Positions 49,632 through 57,853 of a stretch of 64,000 nt of DNA are shown here, piece after piece (positions within the stretch are counted from its first letter, which is position 1; each line of letters begins with the position of its first letter). The notes under the pieces are model-generated. The model had not been told where the DNA came from. It worked only from the letters and a program-made list of their open reading frames with translations, and did not search any database. The position numbers and the translations under genes are program-made. Where the stretch lies: assembly GCF_001667035.1 (NCBI RefSeq), contig NZ_LZIR01000127.1:62001-126000 (forward strand). Direction: 5' to 3'. This DNA comes from Mycobacterium sp. 852002-51057_SCH5723018. Lineage in GTDB: Bacteria > Actinomycetota > Actinomycetes > Mycobacteriales > Mycobacteriaceae.

Positions 49632-51572
49632 TCACTTCCTTTGTCTGACAACGAATTGCGACCAGTCCGGCTCATGCACCGCGGCCCAATATTGGTTGAG
49701 TCGCCACGGGCTGACGGTGTGGATCTCCCCGTCGGCGTTCTTGAAGTAGGAGTGTGTGACCGCTGGGTGCGACCACACCATCTTCTTGATCTGGGTTTGC
49801 GTCCGCTGATGCCACTCGGTGGCGGCTTCGGCCTTCGGTTCGATCGAATGCAGCTTCTCTTCGGCCAGCCGCCTGAGGCACTGGTCGATATAGCGCATCT
49901 GAAGTTCGGACTGGAAGATCAGGCTCCCGCCATGGGCGAGATGGGTTCCGGGCCCGTAGACGATGAAGAAGTTGGGGAATCCCGGCACCGTGATGCCGAG
50001 GTAGGCGTAGGGGCGGCTCCCCCACATCTGGTGTAGGTCAATCCCGTTGTGGCCGGTCACTTTCAGCGGCCACAGCACATCGGTGTGCCGGAACCCGGTG
50101 GCGTAGACGATGACGTCGGCATCGTAAGTGCTGCCGTCTTCGGTGAGCACGCCGCGCGGGGTGATCTTCTGGATCGGGGTGCGCACCAACTCGACATTGT
50201 CGCGTTGCAGTGTCTGCAGCCAGCTGCCGTTGTCCTGCAGCGTCCGCTTGCCCGTGGCGGGATAGTCGGGCAACACCTTGGCCAACAGCTCTTGGGAGTT
50301 CGAGCCGTCGCCGACCTGGCTGGTGATCCACTGCGAGAACATCATTCGCGCGGCGGCGTTGATGTCGCTGACGGCGTAATCCTGATCGGTGTAGTTCGGA
50401 TCGCCCTCCGCGGCGTCCAGGCCCTTGTCGGCGCCGGGCCACAGGACCAGGAACCGGTACCACCTTCCGTAGAAGGGCAGGTGACGCATCGCCCAGTGCA
50501 CGCCGTCGCCGACCTCGTCGTGGTACATCGCGTTCGGGAACATCCACTGGGCGGTCCGCTGAAAGACGGTGAGCCGCTCGACTCGATCGGCGATCGCGGG
50601 TGCGATCTGAAAGCCGCTGGCTCCGGCGCCGATGAGCGCGACCCGCTTGCCGGTCAGGCCGACGGAGTGGTCCCAGGCCGCGGAGTGAAACGTGGGTCCG
50701 TCGAAGGTGTCGGCGCCGTCGAACCGGGGGATGTTCGGCCGGTTCAGCTGACCGACCGCAGTGATGAGGGCCCGGGCGCGGATCGTGCTGGGCTGGCCGT
50801 CGCCGCCGCGCAGCGAGACGCTCCAGACTCCGTCGTTATCGTTCCATTCGGCCGAGACGGCCTCGGTGTTCCACCGTATGTGCTCGGCCAGGGCGTGCTT
50901 GTTCATCACCTGGGTGAAATAGTCCTGCAGCTCGTGTTGCTCGGCGAAGAAGTGAGTCCAGTCGTTGTTGGGTTCGAAGCTGTAGCAATAGAAATGGTTG
51001 GCGACGTCGACGCGGGCGCCGGGATAACTGTTCTCCCACCATGTCCCGCCGGGTCCTGCGTTCTTTTCGACGATCGTGAACGGGATGTTGGCCTGCTCGA
51101 GGCGGATCCCGGCCAGGATGCCGGACTCGCCGCAGCCGATCACGACGACCGGCAGCTCGGCGGCGGATTCCGGCGCGACGGCGGCCGGCCGGCGCGGGTC
51201 GACGCCGTGGAGGTCCATCTCTTCCAGGATCAGCGGCAGGTAGTCGTCGGGCACGTGCTCGCAGGCGGCCCAGTCCATCATTTCCCGAATGAGTTCCGGG
51301 CTCAGCGGTTCGGGCTCCGGGCAGCCGCGGTCGCGGTAGTCGGCGAGCACCGGTAGCGCCGCCGCGCGGGCTCGGGCCTTGTCCTCCTCCGACATGAACC
51401 CCTGGACCTCGTTGAGGAAGATGCCCATCGGCTTGAAGTCGCGAATGAACCGCGGGTCGCCGGTGATGTGGACAAGCGAGAGCAGCAGCGTGGGGATGCT
51501 GACGTCTTCGAGCGCGGCGGCTATCTCGGGTGTCGGTATGGTGAAGGGACGGCCGGCGTAACGGCTGCGCAT
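49632..51572 (-). CDS. Baeyer-Villiger-type flavin monooxygenase
   Basis: 646 residues. Two Rossmann motifs (VVVIGCGESGILAGIRLEQA near 155; VALIGAGASGFQIAPAIADR near 320) flank FDGPTFHSAAW, which fits the Baeyer-Villiger fingerprint FxGxxxHxxxW, plus GGTWWENSYPGARVD and a closing YATGFRHTDVL. An extra N-terminal ~140 residues precede the FAD domain, as in type I BVMOs of mycobacteria. Converts ketones to esters with NADPH and O2. AAGGAA sets ATG 51572. Confidence 0.92.
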   Translation of the reverse strand: MRSRYAGRPFTIPTPEIAAALEDVSIPTLLLSLVHITGDPRFIRDFKPMGIFLNEVQGFMSEEDKARARAAALPVLADYRDRGCPEPEPLSPELIREMMDWAACEHVPDDYLPLILEEMDLHGVDPRRPAAVAPESAAELPVVVIGCGESGILAGIRLEQANIPFTIVEKNAGPGGTWWENSYPGARVDVANHFYCYSFEPNNDWTHFFAEQHELQDYFTQVMNKHALAEHIRWNTEAVSAEWNDNDGVWSVSLRGGDGQPSTIRARALITAVGQLNRPNIPRFDGADTFDGPTFHSAAWDHSVGLTGKRVALIGAGASGFQIAPAIADRVERLTVFQRTAQWMFPNAMYHDEVGDGVHWAMRHLPFYGRWYRFLVLWPGADKGLDAAEGDPNYTDQDYAVSDINAAARMMFSQWITSQVGDGSNSQELLAKVLPDYPATGKRTLQDNGSWLQTLQRDNVELVRTPIQKITPRGVLTEDGSTYDADVIVYATGFRHTDVLWPLKVTGHNGIDLHQMWGSRPYAYLGITVPGFPNFFIVYGPGTHLAHGGSLIFQSELQMRYIDQCLRRLAEEKLHSIEPKAEAATEWHQRTQTQIKKMVWSHPAVTHSYFKNADGEIHTVSPWRLNQYWAAVHEPDWSQFVVRQRK

Positions 51573-51595
51573 CAAGCCGATTCCTTCCGTAAGCG

Positions 51596-51638
51596 GTGCC
51601 GCCAATTACGCTACTAGCCGTTTCGTAATTGGCAGCAC
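51596..51638. promoter_or_regulatory. 15-bp-arm inverted repeat, operator of the monooxygenase operon
   Basis: Arms at 51596-51610 and 51624-51638 match at 14 of 15 positions, with the inner 10 bases (GCCAATTACG and CGTAATTGGC) exact and a 13-base spacer. It lies 24 bases upstream of the monooxygenase ATG (minus strand). A strong candidate for a repressor site; no regulator gene is adjacent. Confidence 0.7.
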
Positions 51639-51687
51639 TACGCTACCGCGCGGCGGCGCAGCGGATCAAGGGAATCGCTAGGGACCT

Positions 51688-51936
51688 ATGGAAGATGAGC
51701 TTGAGCAGATTACCGTCCGCCTAGTCGACGGTACGACGGAAATTTGGGACGCCGCCGAGATGCTGGCTAATGGTGTGCTGAAGGTGAGCAAAGCGGTAAC
51801 TCCTGAATCAGATGGGCAACCGGACTCGACAATCAGCGGCGTCGAGGTGACGTACTACGGGGCGCATGCCTGGATTTCGGTGACCCCTTCAACCAAGCAC
51901 AGTCAGGAGCCGATCAAGCGCGGCTTGTACATGTGA
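51688..51936 (+). CDS. Small hypothetical protein
   Basis: 82 residues, acidic, no membrane segment or motif recognised: MEDELEQITVRLVDGTTEIWD, MLANGVLKVSKAVTPESDG, YYGAHAWISVTPSTKHS. AGGGA precedes the ATG by 5 bases. Codon use is less GC-rich than neighbouring genes, so it may be recently acquired. Could also be a non-coding open frame. Confidence 0.5.
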   Translation: MEDELEQITVRLVDGTTEIWDAAEMLANGVLKVSKAVTPESDGQPDSTISGVEVTYYGAHAWISVTPSTKHSQEPIKRGLYM

Positions 51937-52057
51937 GTGAGACCCAAGCTTCAAACTGACCCCACTACCCTCGTGCGCCTGAGCGAGCGGATGATTCATG
52001 ACGCCCAGGAAGAGGCCACTACACAGCGACCACGTAAACGCGCATACTGGCAGAGAA

Positions 52058-52558
52058 ATGAGCGCCTATCAGACCCTGGTGGTCGGCACTGATGGCTCCG
52101 ACACGTCGTTCCGTGCGGTGGACCACGCAGCCGCGTTCGCCGCGAAAAATCATGCGAAGTTGATCATCGCGATGGCGCACTTGTCTTATATGGAGAAGGG
52201 TGACAAGGGAGGCTGGGGAAGACCAGCCCGCCCGGATCGTGTGATTGATGGCCGCGCCGAGGTCGTCCTCGGGAGCGAGGGGGACTACAAGGTGCACGGG
52301 ATGGCCGCCATCGATGCGATCCTGCGGGAGGCCCGGGACCGGGCCAGGGCGGCTGGGGCGAAGGATATCGAGGCGCGACCGATTAGGGGTGATCCGGTAC
52401 ATGCGCTGTTCCGCCTCGCCAAGGAGGTTAAGGCCGATCTGTTGGTGGTTGGCAACGTGGGACTAGGTACGCGCACCGACAAGTGGCTTGGCTCGGTGCC
52501 CGGAAACGTCTTGCGCAGAGCGAAGACCGATGTACTGCTCGTCCACACCACCGACTGA
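52058..52558 (+). CDS. Universal stress protein (UspA-type)
   Basis: 166 residues: TLVVGTDGSDTSFRAVDHAA is the nucleotide-binding opening, LVVGNVGLGTRTDKWLGSVPGNVLRRA the G-2x-G-9x-G(S/T) ATP motif at the C-terminus. Single-domain USP, similar in layout to M. tuberculosis Rv1636. ATG 52058 sits close behind AGAGAAA. Role in stress or dormancy is by family only. Confidence 0.88.
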   Translation: MSAYQTLVVGTDGSDTSFRAVDHAAAFAAKNHAKLIIAMAHLSYMEKGDKGGWGRPARPDRVIDGRAEVVLGSEGDYKVHGMAAIDAILREARDRARAAGAKDIEARPIRGDPVHALFRLAKEVKADLLVVGNVGLGTRTDKWLGSVPGNVLRRAKTDVLLVHTTD

Positions 52559-52565
52559 GGCATCA

Positions 52566-52827
52566 TTAGGGAGCGTTGCAGCCCGTGATACGCAACCGGT
52601 CAGCCAACACGTGGGGTAGCCTGCCGCCCAACTCTGCCGGCGTGGCCTGCTGCACCAGTTGATTGATCAGCGCGTGGCCGGGCACCGGTAGCCGGCGCGT
52701 CTCGTGCTCGAGCCGTTCCAGCAACCCCAGCCGCTCCGGGGTGGTCAACGCGTCATACGAATGCCCGATGATTCGGGCGCAACGCGTCGAAATCCGCCTG
52801 AATCTCCTCACGGGTACTCGATCGCAT
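52566..52827 (-). pseudogene. Fragment of a 13E12-repeat (DUF222) gene
   Basis: From an ATG at 52827 the frame reads MRSSTREEIQADFDALRPNH, the N-terminus of 13E12-family DUF222/HNH proteins. The match then continues in another frame with SYDALTTPERLGLLERLEHE and GGRLPHVLADRLRIT, where it ends at a stop. So it has a frameshift and only the first ~80 residues of a ~400-500 residue family. A decayed copy of a mobile-element-associated gene. Confidence 0.75.
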
Positions 52828-52940
52828 GTTCGAAACACACTTCCCCACCGACCGACAAAGATCGCCCCGTGACACTACTGAAGCCAATGTGGCGCAAGTG
52901 GTTTCAGGCGGCGACGTCCCCGCTTGCGAAACAATAAGTC

Positions 52941-53399
52941 GTGGCGCCCTTACTGACGGCCTGCAGCGGATTCCTGTTCGCCATCTTGTGGATGGACCTG
53001 ATTTTCGACGCCCAGGTCCTCGAACATCGAAGCGCGCGTGGGGAATTGCCCGAGCCGGTGCTGGCTTCGATCGCCGGTTACTACCTTCGTGCGACGACCA
53101 CATCGCGGCCGATGAGCCGGCTGATCGCGGTGGTCATGCTCGTCTTGCTGGGCTCGCTCGCCGTCGAGGTGGTGCGGGCTCACGAGCCCGCGTGGCTACT
53201 GGCGACGTCGGCCGCGCTCGCGGGCGTCCCGATACTGCTGGCGCTGGCGCGCACGGTACCCAACGCGGTCCGGCTGGGACGCCGTGCGGACAGCACGGCC
53301 GAGCAGACTCGTCTGGCACGGGCCATCTGCCGGGATCACCTGGCCTGTGCCGGCTGTATGGTCGCATTCCTCGTCATGTGGACGGCGCACACTCTCTGA
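52941..53399 (+). CDS. Integral membrane protein of unknown function
   Basis: 152 residues with three or four hydrophobic segments: LLTACSGFLFAILWMDLIFD, LIAVVMLVLLGSLAVEVV, LLATSAALAGVPILLALA and a C-terminal LACAGCMVAFLVMWTAH. GTG start. No enzymatic motif. The conserved Asp/Cys near the helices may be functional, but no family was recognised. Confidence 0.7.
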   Translation: MAPLLTACSGFLFAILWMDLIFDAQVLEHRSARGELPEPVLASIAGYYLRATTTSRPMSRLIAVVMLVLLGSLAVEVVRAHEPAWLLATSAALAGVPILLALARTVPNAVRLGRRADSTAEQTRLARAICRDHLACAGCMVAFLVMWTAHTL

Positions 53400-53463
53400 C
53401 ACCTCGTAGTGCCGACGCGCCGATGGGGGGCGGCTGGCCACGTCAGCGCCGTCCGTACTAAAC

Positions 53464-53477
53464 TAGAACACGTTCCA
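53464..53477 (+). promoter_or_regulatory. KstR-type operator (TnnAACnnGTTnnA)
   Basis: TAGAACACGTTCCA fits the KstR consensus exactly. It lies 37 bases upstream of the nitronate monooxygenase ATG and just before a -10 like TAGCGT (53486-53491), so the gene is probably in the cholesterol regulon. Confidence 0.75.
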
Positions 53478-53514
53478 ATTCTTTTAGCGTCGGTCAAGCT
53501 TTCCAGGAGTAGGC

Positions 53515-54645
53515 ATGCACACCGCGATCTGCGACGACCTCGGTATCGAGTTTCCGATCTTCGCCTTCACCCACTGCCGCGATGTCGTGGTCGCTGTCAG
53601 CAAGGCCGGTGGTTTCGGCGTGCTCGGCGCGGTCGGCTTCACGCCTGAGCAGCTGGAGATCGAGCTCAATTGGATCGACGAGAACATCGGCGACCACCCC
53701 TACGGCGTCGACATCGTGATCCCGAACAAGTACGAGGGAATGGACTCGCACCTTTCCGCCGAGGAGCTGGCGGAAACGCTGCGCAAGATGGTGCCCCAGG
53801 AGCACCTCGACTTCGCCAAGAAGATCCTCGCGGATCACGGTGTTCCCGTGGAAAACGCCGACGAGGACACCTTGCAGTTGCTGGGCTGGACGGAGGCGAC
53901 GGCCACCCCGCAGGTCGAAATGGCGCTGAAGCATCCGAAGGTGCGGATGATCGCCAATGCGCTGGGCACTCCCCCGCCCGACATGATCAAGCACATCCAC
54001 GACTCCGGTCGCAAGGTGGCGGCCCTGTGCGGCTCGCCGTCGCAGGCCCGCAAGCACGCCGACGCTGGCGTGGACATCGTCATCGCCCAGGGCGGCGAGG
54101 CCGGTGGCCACTGCGGCGAGGTGGGCTCAATCGTGTTGTGGCCGCAGGTCGTTAAGGAAATCGCCCCGGTGCCGGTGCTGGCGGCGGGTGGCATCGGCAG
54201 CGGCCAGCAGATCGCGGCGGCACTGGCGCTCGGCGCCCAAGGGGCGTGGACCGGCTCGCAGTGGCTGATGGTCGAGGAGGCCTCCAACACCCCGGTTCAG
54301 CAACAGGCGTACGCCAAGGCGTCCAGCCGGGACACCGTGCGCAGCCGTTCCTTCACCGGGAAGCCGGCCCGTATGCTGCGCAACGACTGGACCGAGGCGT
54401 GGGAGCAGCCCGACAACCCGAAGCCGCTCGGAATGCCGTTGCAGTACATGGTTTCTGGCATGGCCGTGCGGGCCACCAACAAGTACCCGAACGAGACCGT
54501 CGACGTCGCGTTCAATCCGGTCGGTCAGGTGGTCGGGCAGTTCAGCAAGGTGGAGAAGACGTCGACGGTCATCGAGCGGTGGGTGCAGGAGTACCTGGAA
54601 GCCACCAACAGGCTGGACGAGCTGAACGCCGCCGCGGCCGTCTGA
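53515..54645 (+). CDS. Nitronate monooxygenase / 2-nitropropane dioxygenase family (Rv1894c-like)
   Basis: 376 residues, FMN TIM barrel. DLGIEFPIFAFTHCRDVVVAVSKAGGFGVLG is the opening, IVIAQGGEAGGHCGEVGSIVLWPQV the FMN-phosphate region (His/Gly-rich), and PVLAAGGIGSGQQIAAALALGAQGAWTGSQW the C-terminal FMN loop. Several relatives act as enoyl or acyl-CoA flavoenzymes, so nitronate oxidation is not assured. CAGGAG sets the ATG. KstR-type box upstream. Confidence 0.9.
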   Translation: MHTAICDDLGIEFPIFAFTHCRDVVVAVSKAGGFGVLGAVGFTPEQLEIELNWIDENIGDHPYGVDIVIPNKYEGMDSHLSAEELAETLRKMVPQEHLDFAKKILADHGVPVENADEDTLQLLGWTEATATPQVEMALKHPKVRMIANALGTPPPDMIKHIHDSGRKVAALCGSPSQARKHADAGVDIVIAQGGEAGGHCGEVGSIVLWPQVVKEIAPVPVLAAGGIGSGQQIAAALALGAQGAWTGSQWLMVEEASNTPVQQQAYAKASSRDTVRSRSFTGKPARMLRNDWTEAWEQPDNPKPLGMPLQYMVSGMAVRATNKYPNETVDVAFNPVGQVVGQFSKVEKTSTVIERWVQEYLEATNRLDELNAAAAV

Positions 54646-54685
54646 TCGACGGCTATTCGTCGGCTAGTCGTCGGCGATTGGTCGG

Positions 54686-54907
54686 CTATTCGTCGTCTAA
54701 TTCATCCCGGCCGGTCAACACCTCTTTGGCCCGATCCACCGCGTACGTGCCGATGTCGATGGAGTTCTGAACGATGCCGCTGGCACCACCGGCGAGATCA
54801 CCGCGGATGATGTCGCCGGCGTGTTCGACGATGTCCGAAGCCTTTTCGACGGCGTTGGTCGCGATGTCCTTGGCCGCGTCGACCGCGTCTTTGGGATTGA
54901 AGCCCAT
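54686..54907 (-). CDS. Small amphipathic helical protein (Rv1893-like)
   Basis: 73 residues, Ala/Asp/Val-rich with regular heptad-like spacing: MGFNPKDAVDAAKDIATNAVEKASDIVEHAGDII, then GASGIVQNSIDIGTYAVDRAKEV. Predicted to be mostly amphipathic helix. AAGGACA precedes the ATG. Corresponds to Rv1893 by position; no function known. Confidence 0.8.
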   Translation of the reverse strand: MGFNPKDAVDAAKDIATNAVEKASDIVEHAGDIIRGDLAGGASGIVQNSIDIGTYAVDRAKEVLTGRDELDDE

Positions 54908-54964
54908 CGGAGTGTCCTTTCGTTGCAGCGCCTTTGATACGACTCTAGACGCGCCGAGCGGGCG

Positions 54965-55252
54965 TCAGTAGTTCACCAAGGTGCGCCAATAGTCTTCGGG
55001 AATCTCGGCGCCGGAGCGCAATATCCGTGCCAGTCCGACGGCCATCGCGATGCCGAGCAGGCCCAGCCAAAGCCCGGCCAAGGCGATCACTCCCCACAGC
55101 ACGGCGGTGACCGTCGGCCACGGCGACAGCACGGCGAGCACCGGCGCGAAAAAGAAGCCTGCCCCGATGTACCAGGCCGAGCCGGCACGATCGGATGCCA
55201 GGACGAAGCGCAGCCAGCGCGGGATCTGGGCGGCGGGCCGGGCGTCATTCAT
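54965..55252 (-). CDS. Small membrane protein (Rv1892-like)
   Basis: 95 residues with two membrane segments: WYIGAGFFFAPVLAVLSPW and VLWGVIALAGLWLGLLGIAMAV, then a short charged tail (GAEIPEDYWRTLVNY). ATG 55252 lies 11 bases after the stop of the secreted protein gene, so both are in one operon. Function unknown. Confidence 0.8.
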   Translation of the reverse strand: MNDARPAAQIPRWLRFVLASDRAGSAWYIGAGFFFAPVLAVLSPWPTVTAVLWGVIALAGLWLGLLGIAMAVGLARILRSGAEIPEDYWRTLVNY

Positions 55253-55263
55253 CGGCCGGCCCG

Positions 55264-55668
55264 TCACGACGAGGGCGGGAAGAACCCTGCTCCGGTGAAC
55301 CATCCCTCTTGCCAGCCTTGGTCTCCCAGGCACAGCATGGGAAGCCCGCGATCCGACTGTGCGGCGGACTGCGGGCCGGGGCACTTGGCGCCGGCCTGCT
55401 GCACCCCGTACAACGGGTAGGACATCACCCAGTACCCGATGGTGGCGGGTGGGAACTGGTTGGGCGGCGGGAAGTGACAGGCCTCGGCCTGGCCGCTGGT
55501 GCCGCGCCCGAAGATGAAGCGCTCGTAGTTGTCGCACGGCGCGCCCAGCGAGGCGTCGTAATTCATGTTCGGCACGTCACCGTCGTAACGCGGTTGGGCA
55601 GCGGCACCAGGCGCCATGCCGACGGTGCCACCCGCGATCGCGGCGACGGCGAGTAGTTCGCGAACCAT
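55264..55668 (-). CDS. Secreted protein (Rv1891-like)
   Basis: 134 residues. Signal peptide MVRELLAVAAIAGGTVGMAPGAAAQP, then a mature domain with four Cys (APCDNYERFIFGRG, EACHFPPPNQFPPATIGYW, AKCPGPQ, PMLCLGDQGWQEGWFTGAGFFPPS). Aromatic/Pro-rich, probably disulfide-bonded. AAGGGG precedes ATG 55668 by 8 bases. Corresponds to Rv1891. Confidence 0.82.
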   Translation of the reverse strand: MVRELLAVAAIAGGTVGMAPGAAAQPRYDGDVPNMNYDASLGAPCDNYERFIFGRGTSGQAEACHFPPPNQFPPATIGYWVMSYPLYGVQQAGAKCPGPQSAAQSDRGLPMLCLGDQGWQEGWFTGAGFFPPSS

Positions 55669-55757
55669 GCGCTCCACCCCTTCGCGTCAGCGTCACCGGG
55701 CCTCGATGCACGGTGACCTGGGACCAAAGCATATCGATTGTGCCGCGGGCCACAAGA

Positions 55758-56345
55758 TCACCGGCGCCGGTAGGTGCAGATGAGGACGCCCGTCCCGGTG
55801 GTCGTGGCGGAGGCCAGCTCGAGGGCGTGGGCCTGGCCGCCGCAGGGGAAGAGGCGTTTGCCGCCGCCGAGCAGGATCGGCTCGATCATCAGCCGGTATT
55901 CGTCGACGAGGTCGTGTTCGATCAGCTGCGCGGCCAACGACGGGCTGCCCATCAGCTGTATCGCCTTACCGTCGCGGGCCCGCAGCTCACGTATCGCGCC
56001 GATCGCGTCGTCGGCGGATAGCAGAGTCGAGCCCGCCCAGTTGAGGTCGTCTTGGCTCAGCGTGCGGGATGCCACGTATTTGGGGATCTCGTTCATGCGG
56101 TCGGCGAAGGGGTCGCCGGCGCGGCCGGGCCAGGCGGCGGCCATCGTCTGCCAGGTGCGACGGCCGAACAGCAGCGCGTCGGTGTCGGCCATCGTCTCGG
56201 TGACGGCGGGCCCCATGGTTTCGGGTTCGAAGTACTGCATCGACCAGCCGCCGTGTGCGAATCCCCCGTCGGGGTCCTCGCCCTGGCCGCCCGGCGCTTG
56301 GACGACCCCGTCGAGGCTCATGAAATGGCTCAGAAGGATGCGCAT
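55758..56345 (-). CDS. Dihydrofolate-reductase-like (RibD C-terminal) protein
   Basis: 195 residues: MRILLSHFMSLDGVVQAPGG, LLFGRRTWQTMAAAWP, KYVASRTLSQDDLNWAGSTLL and IQLMGSPSLAAQLIEHDLVDEYRLMIEPILLGGGKRLF are standard for the RibD_C/dihydrofolate-reductase-like family. Probably a pteridine or unknown NADPH reductase, not housekeeping DHFR. AAGGCGG before ATG 56345 sets the start. Confidence 0.88.
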   Translation of the reverse strand: MRILLSHFMSLDGVVQAPGGQGEDPDGGFAHGGWSMQYFEPETMGPAVTETMADTDALLFGRRTWQTMAAAWPGRAGDPFADRMNEIPKYVASRTLSQDDLNWAGSTLLSADDAIGAIRELRARDGKAIQLMGSPSLAAQLIEHDLVDEYRLMIEPILLGGGKRLFPCGGQAHALELASATTTGTGVLICTYRRR

Positions 56346-56539
56346 GGTGCCGCCTTTTCGTTCGTGGTGCGTGGCCTTCCATACAGACCGGCGTCGCGCT
56401 GCAAACTCATCGCCGCTGAACATGTTGCAATTCGGGCTCGCGATATTGCTCCAATCCTTCCCAACCGTGGTGTAGCAGTGGTTTATTTGGCACAAGAAGG
56501 ACGACTAGACGACTTCGTATCGAAGGAGTGGGCTTGCCA

Positions 56540-57844
56540 ATGTCGAAGTCAACACCGAAGCCAACCGTCGAGCCAACAGCCAAGCCGGCTCCGAATCTGC
56601 CTCCCGGGTTCGACTTCACCGACCCGGACATCTACGCCGAACGGCTGCCGGTGGAAGAACTGGCCGAGATGCGCCGAAGCGCACCGATCTGGTGGAACGA
56701 GCAGCCCCTCGGCGCGGGAGGATTCGACGACGGCGGCTTCTGGGTGGTGACCAAGCACAAGGACGTCAAGGAGATCTCGCTGCGCAGCGACGTCTTCTCC
56801 AGCCTGCAGAAGACGGCGCTGCCGCGCTACAGGGACGGCACGGTCGGCGAGCAGGTCGAGCGCGGCAAGTTCGTCCTGCTGAACATGGACGCGCCGCAAC
56901 ACACCCGGCTGCGCAAGATCATCTCGCGCGCCTTCACCCCCAGGGCGGTCGAGCGGCTGCGCGACGACCTTCGCGAGCGCGCCCGCCGCATCGTCGAGAC
57001 CGCCGCCGCCGAGGGCTCGGGAGACTTCGTCGAACAGGTGTCGTGCGAGCTGCCGTTGCAGGCCATCGCGGGCCTGATGGGCGTGCCGCAGGAAGACCGC
57101 AAGAAACTCTTCCACTGGTCCAACGAGATGGTCGGCGACCAGGACCCCGAGTTCGCGAGCAACGACGCCATCACCGCCTCCGTCGAACTGATCATGTACG
57201 GCATGCAGATGGCCGCCGATAGGGCGAAGAACCCGGGCGAGGACCTGGTCACCAAGCTGATCCAGGCCGACATCGACGGCCACAAGCTCTCCGACGACGA
57301 GTTCGGCTTCTTCGTCATCTTGCTGGCCGTCGCCGGCAACGAGACCACTCGCAACTCGATCACCCAGGGCATGATGGCTTTCACCGACTTCCCCGACCAG
57401 TGGGAGCTGTTCAAGAAGGAGCGTCCCGCCACCGCGGCCGACGAGATCGTCCGGTGGGCCACGCCGGTCACGTCGTTCCAGCGCACGGCGCTCGAGGACT
57501 ATGAGCTGTCCGGGGTGCAGATCAAGAAGGGCCAGCGGGTGGTGATGTTCTACCGCTCGGCCAATTTCGACGAGGAGGTGTTCGACGACCCGTTCGCCTT
57601 CAACATCCTGCGCGATCCCAACCCGCACGTGGGATTCGGCGGCACGGGCGCGCACTACTGCGTCGGTGCCAACCTGGCGCGCATGACGATCGACCTGATG
57701 TTCAACGCGATCGCCGACGTGATGCCGGATTTGGAGTCGATCGGCAAGCCGGAACGGCTACGGTCGGGCTGGCTCAACGGGATCAAGCACTGGCAGGTTG
57801 ACTACCACGCCGACGGGGTGGCGAAATGCCCTGTCGCACATTAA
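56540..57844 (+). CDS. Cytochrome P450, CYP125-like steroid C26-hydroxylase
   Basis: 434 residues. NLPPGFDFTDPDIYAERLPV, LLNMDAPQHTRLRKIISRAF, the I-helix LAVAGNETTRNSI, FYRSANFDEEVF and heme loop HVGFGGTGAHYCVGANLAR with Cys374 closely follow CYP125 (Rv3545c), which oxidises the cholesterol side chain; the whole sequence reads as a paralogue of it. The N-terminal ~20 residues are low-complexity (Lys/Pro/Thr). GAAGGAG sets ATG 56540. An alcohol dehydrogenase follows after 9 bases. Confidence 0.93.
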   Translation: MSKSTPKPTVEPTAKPAPNLPPGFDFTDPDIYAERLPVEELAEMRRSAPIWWNEQPLGAGGFDDGGFWVVTKHKDVKEISLRSDVFSSLQKTALPRYRDGTVGEQVERGKFVLLNMDAPQHTRLRKIISRAFTPRAVERLRDDLRERARRIVETAAAEGSGDFVEQVSCELPLQAIAGLMGVPQEDRKKLFHWSNEMVGDQDPEFASNDAITASVELIMYGMQMAADRAKNPGEDLVTKLIQADIDGHKLSDDEFGFFVILLAVAGNETTRNSITQGMMAFTDFPDQWELFKKERPATAADEIVRWATPVTSFQRTALEDYELSGVQIKKGQRVVMFYRSANFDEEVFDDPFAFNILRDPNPHVGFGGTGAHYCVGANLARMTIDLMFNAIADVMPDLESIGKPERLRSGWLNGIKHWQVDYHADGVAKCPVAH

Positions 57845-57853
57845 GTTAAGTCA

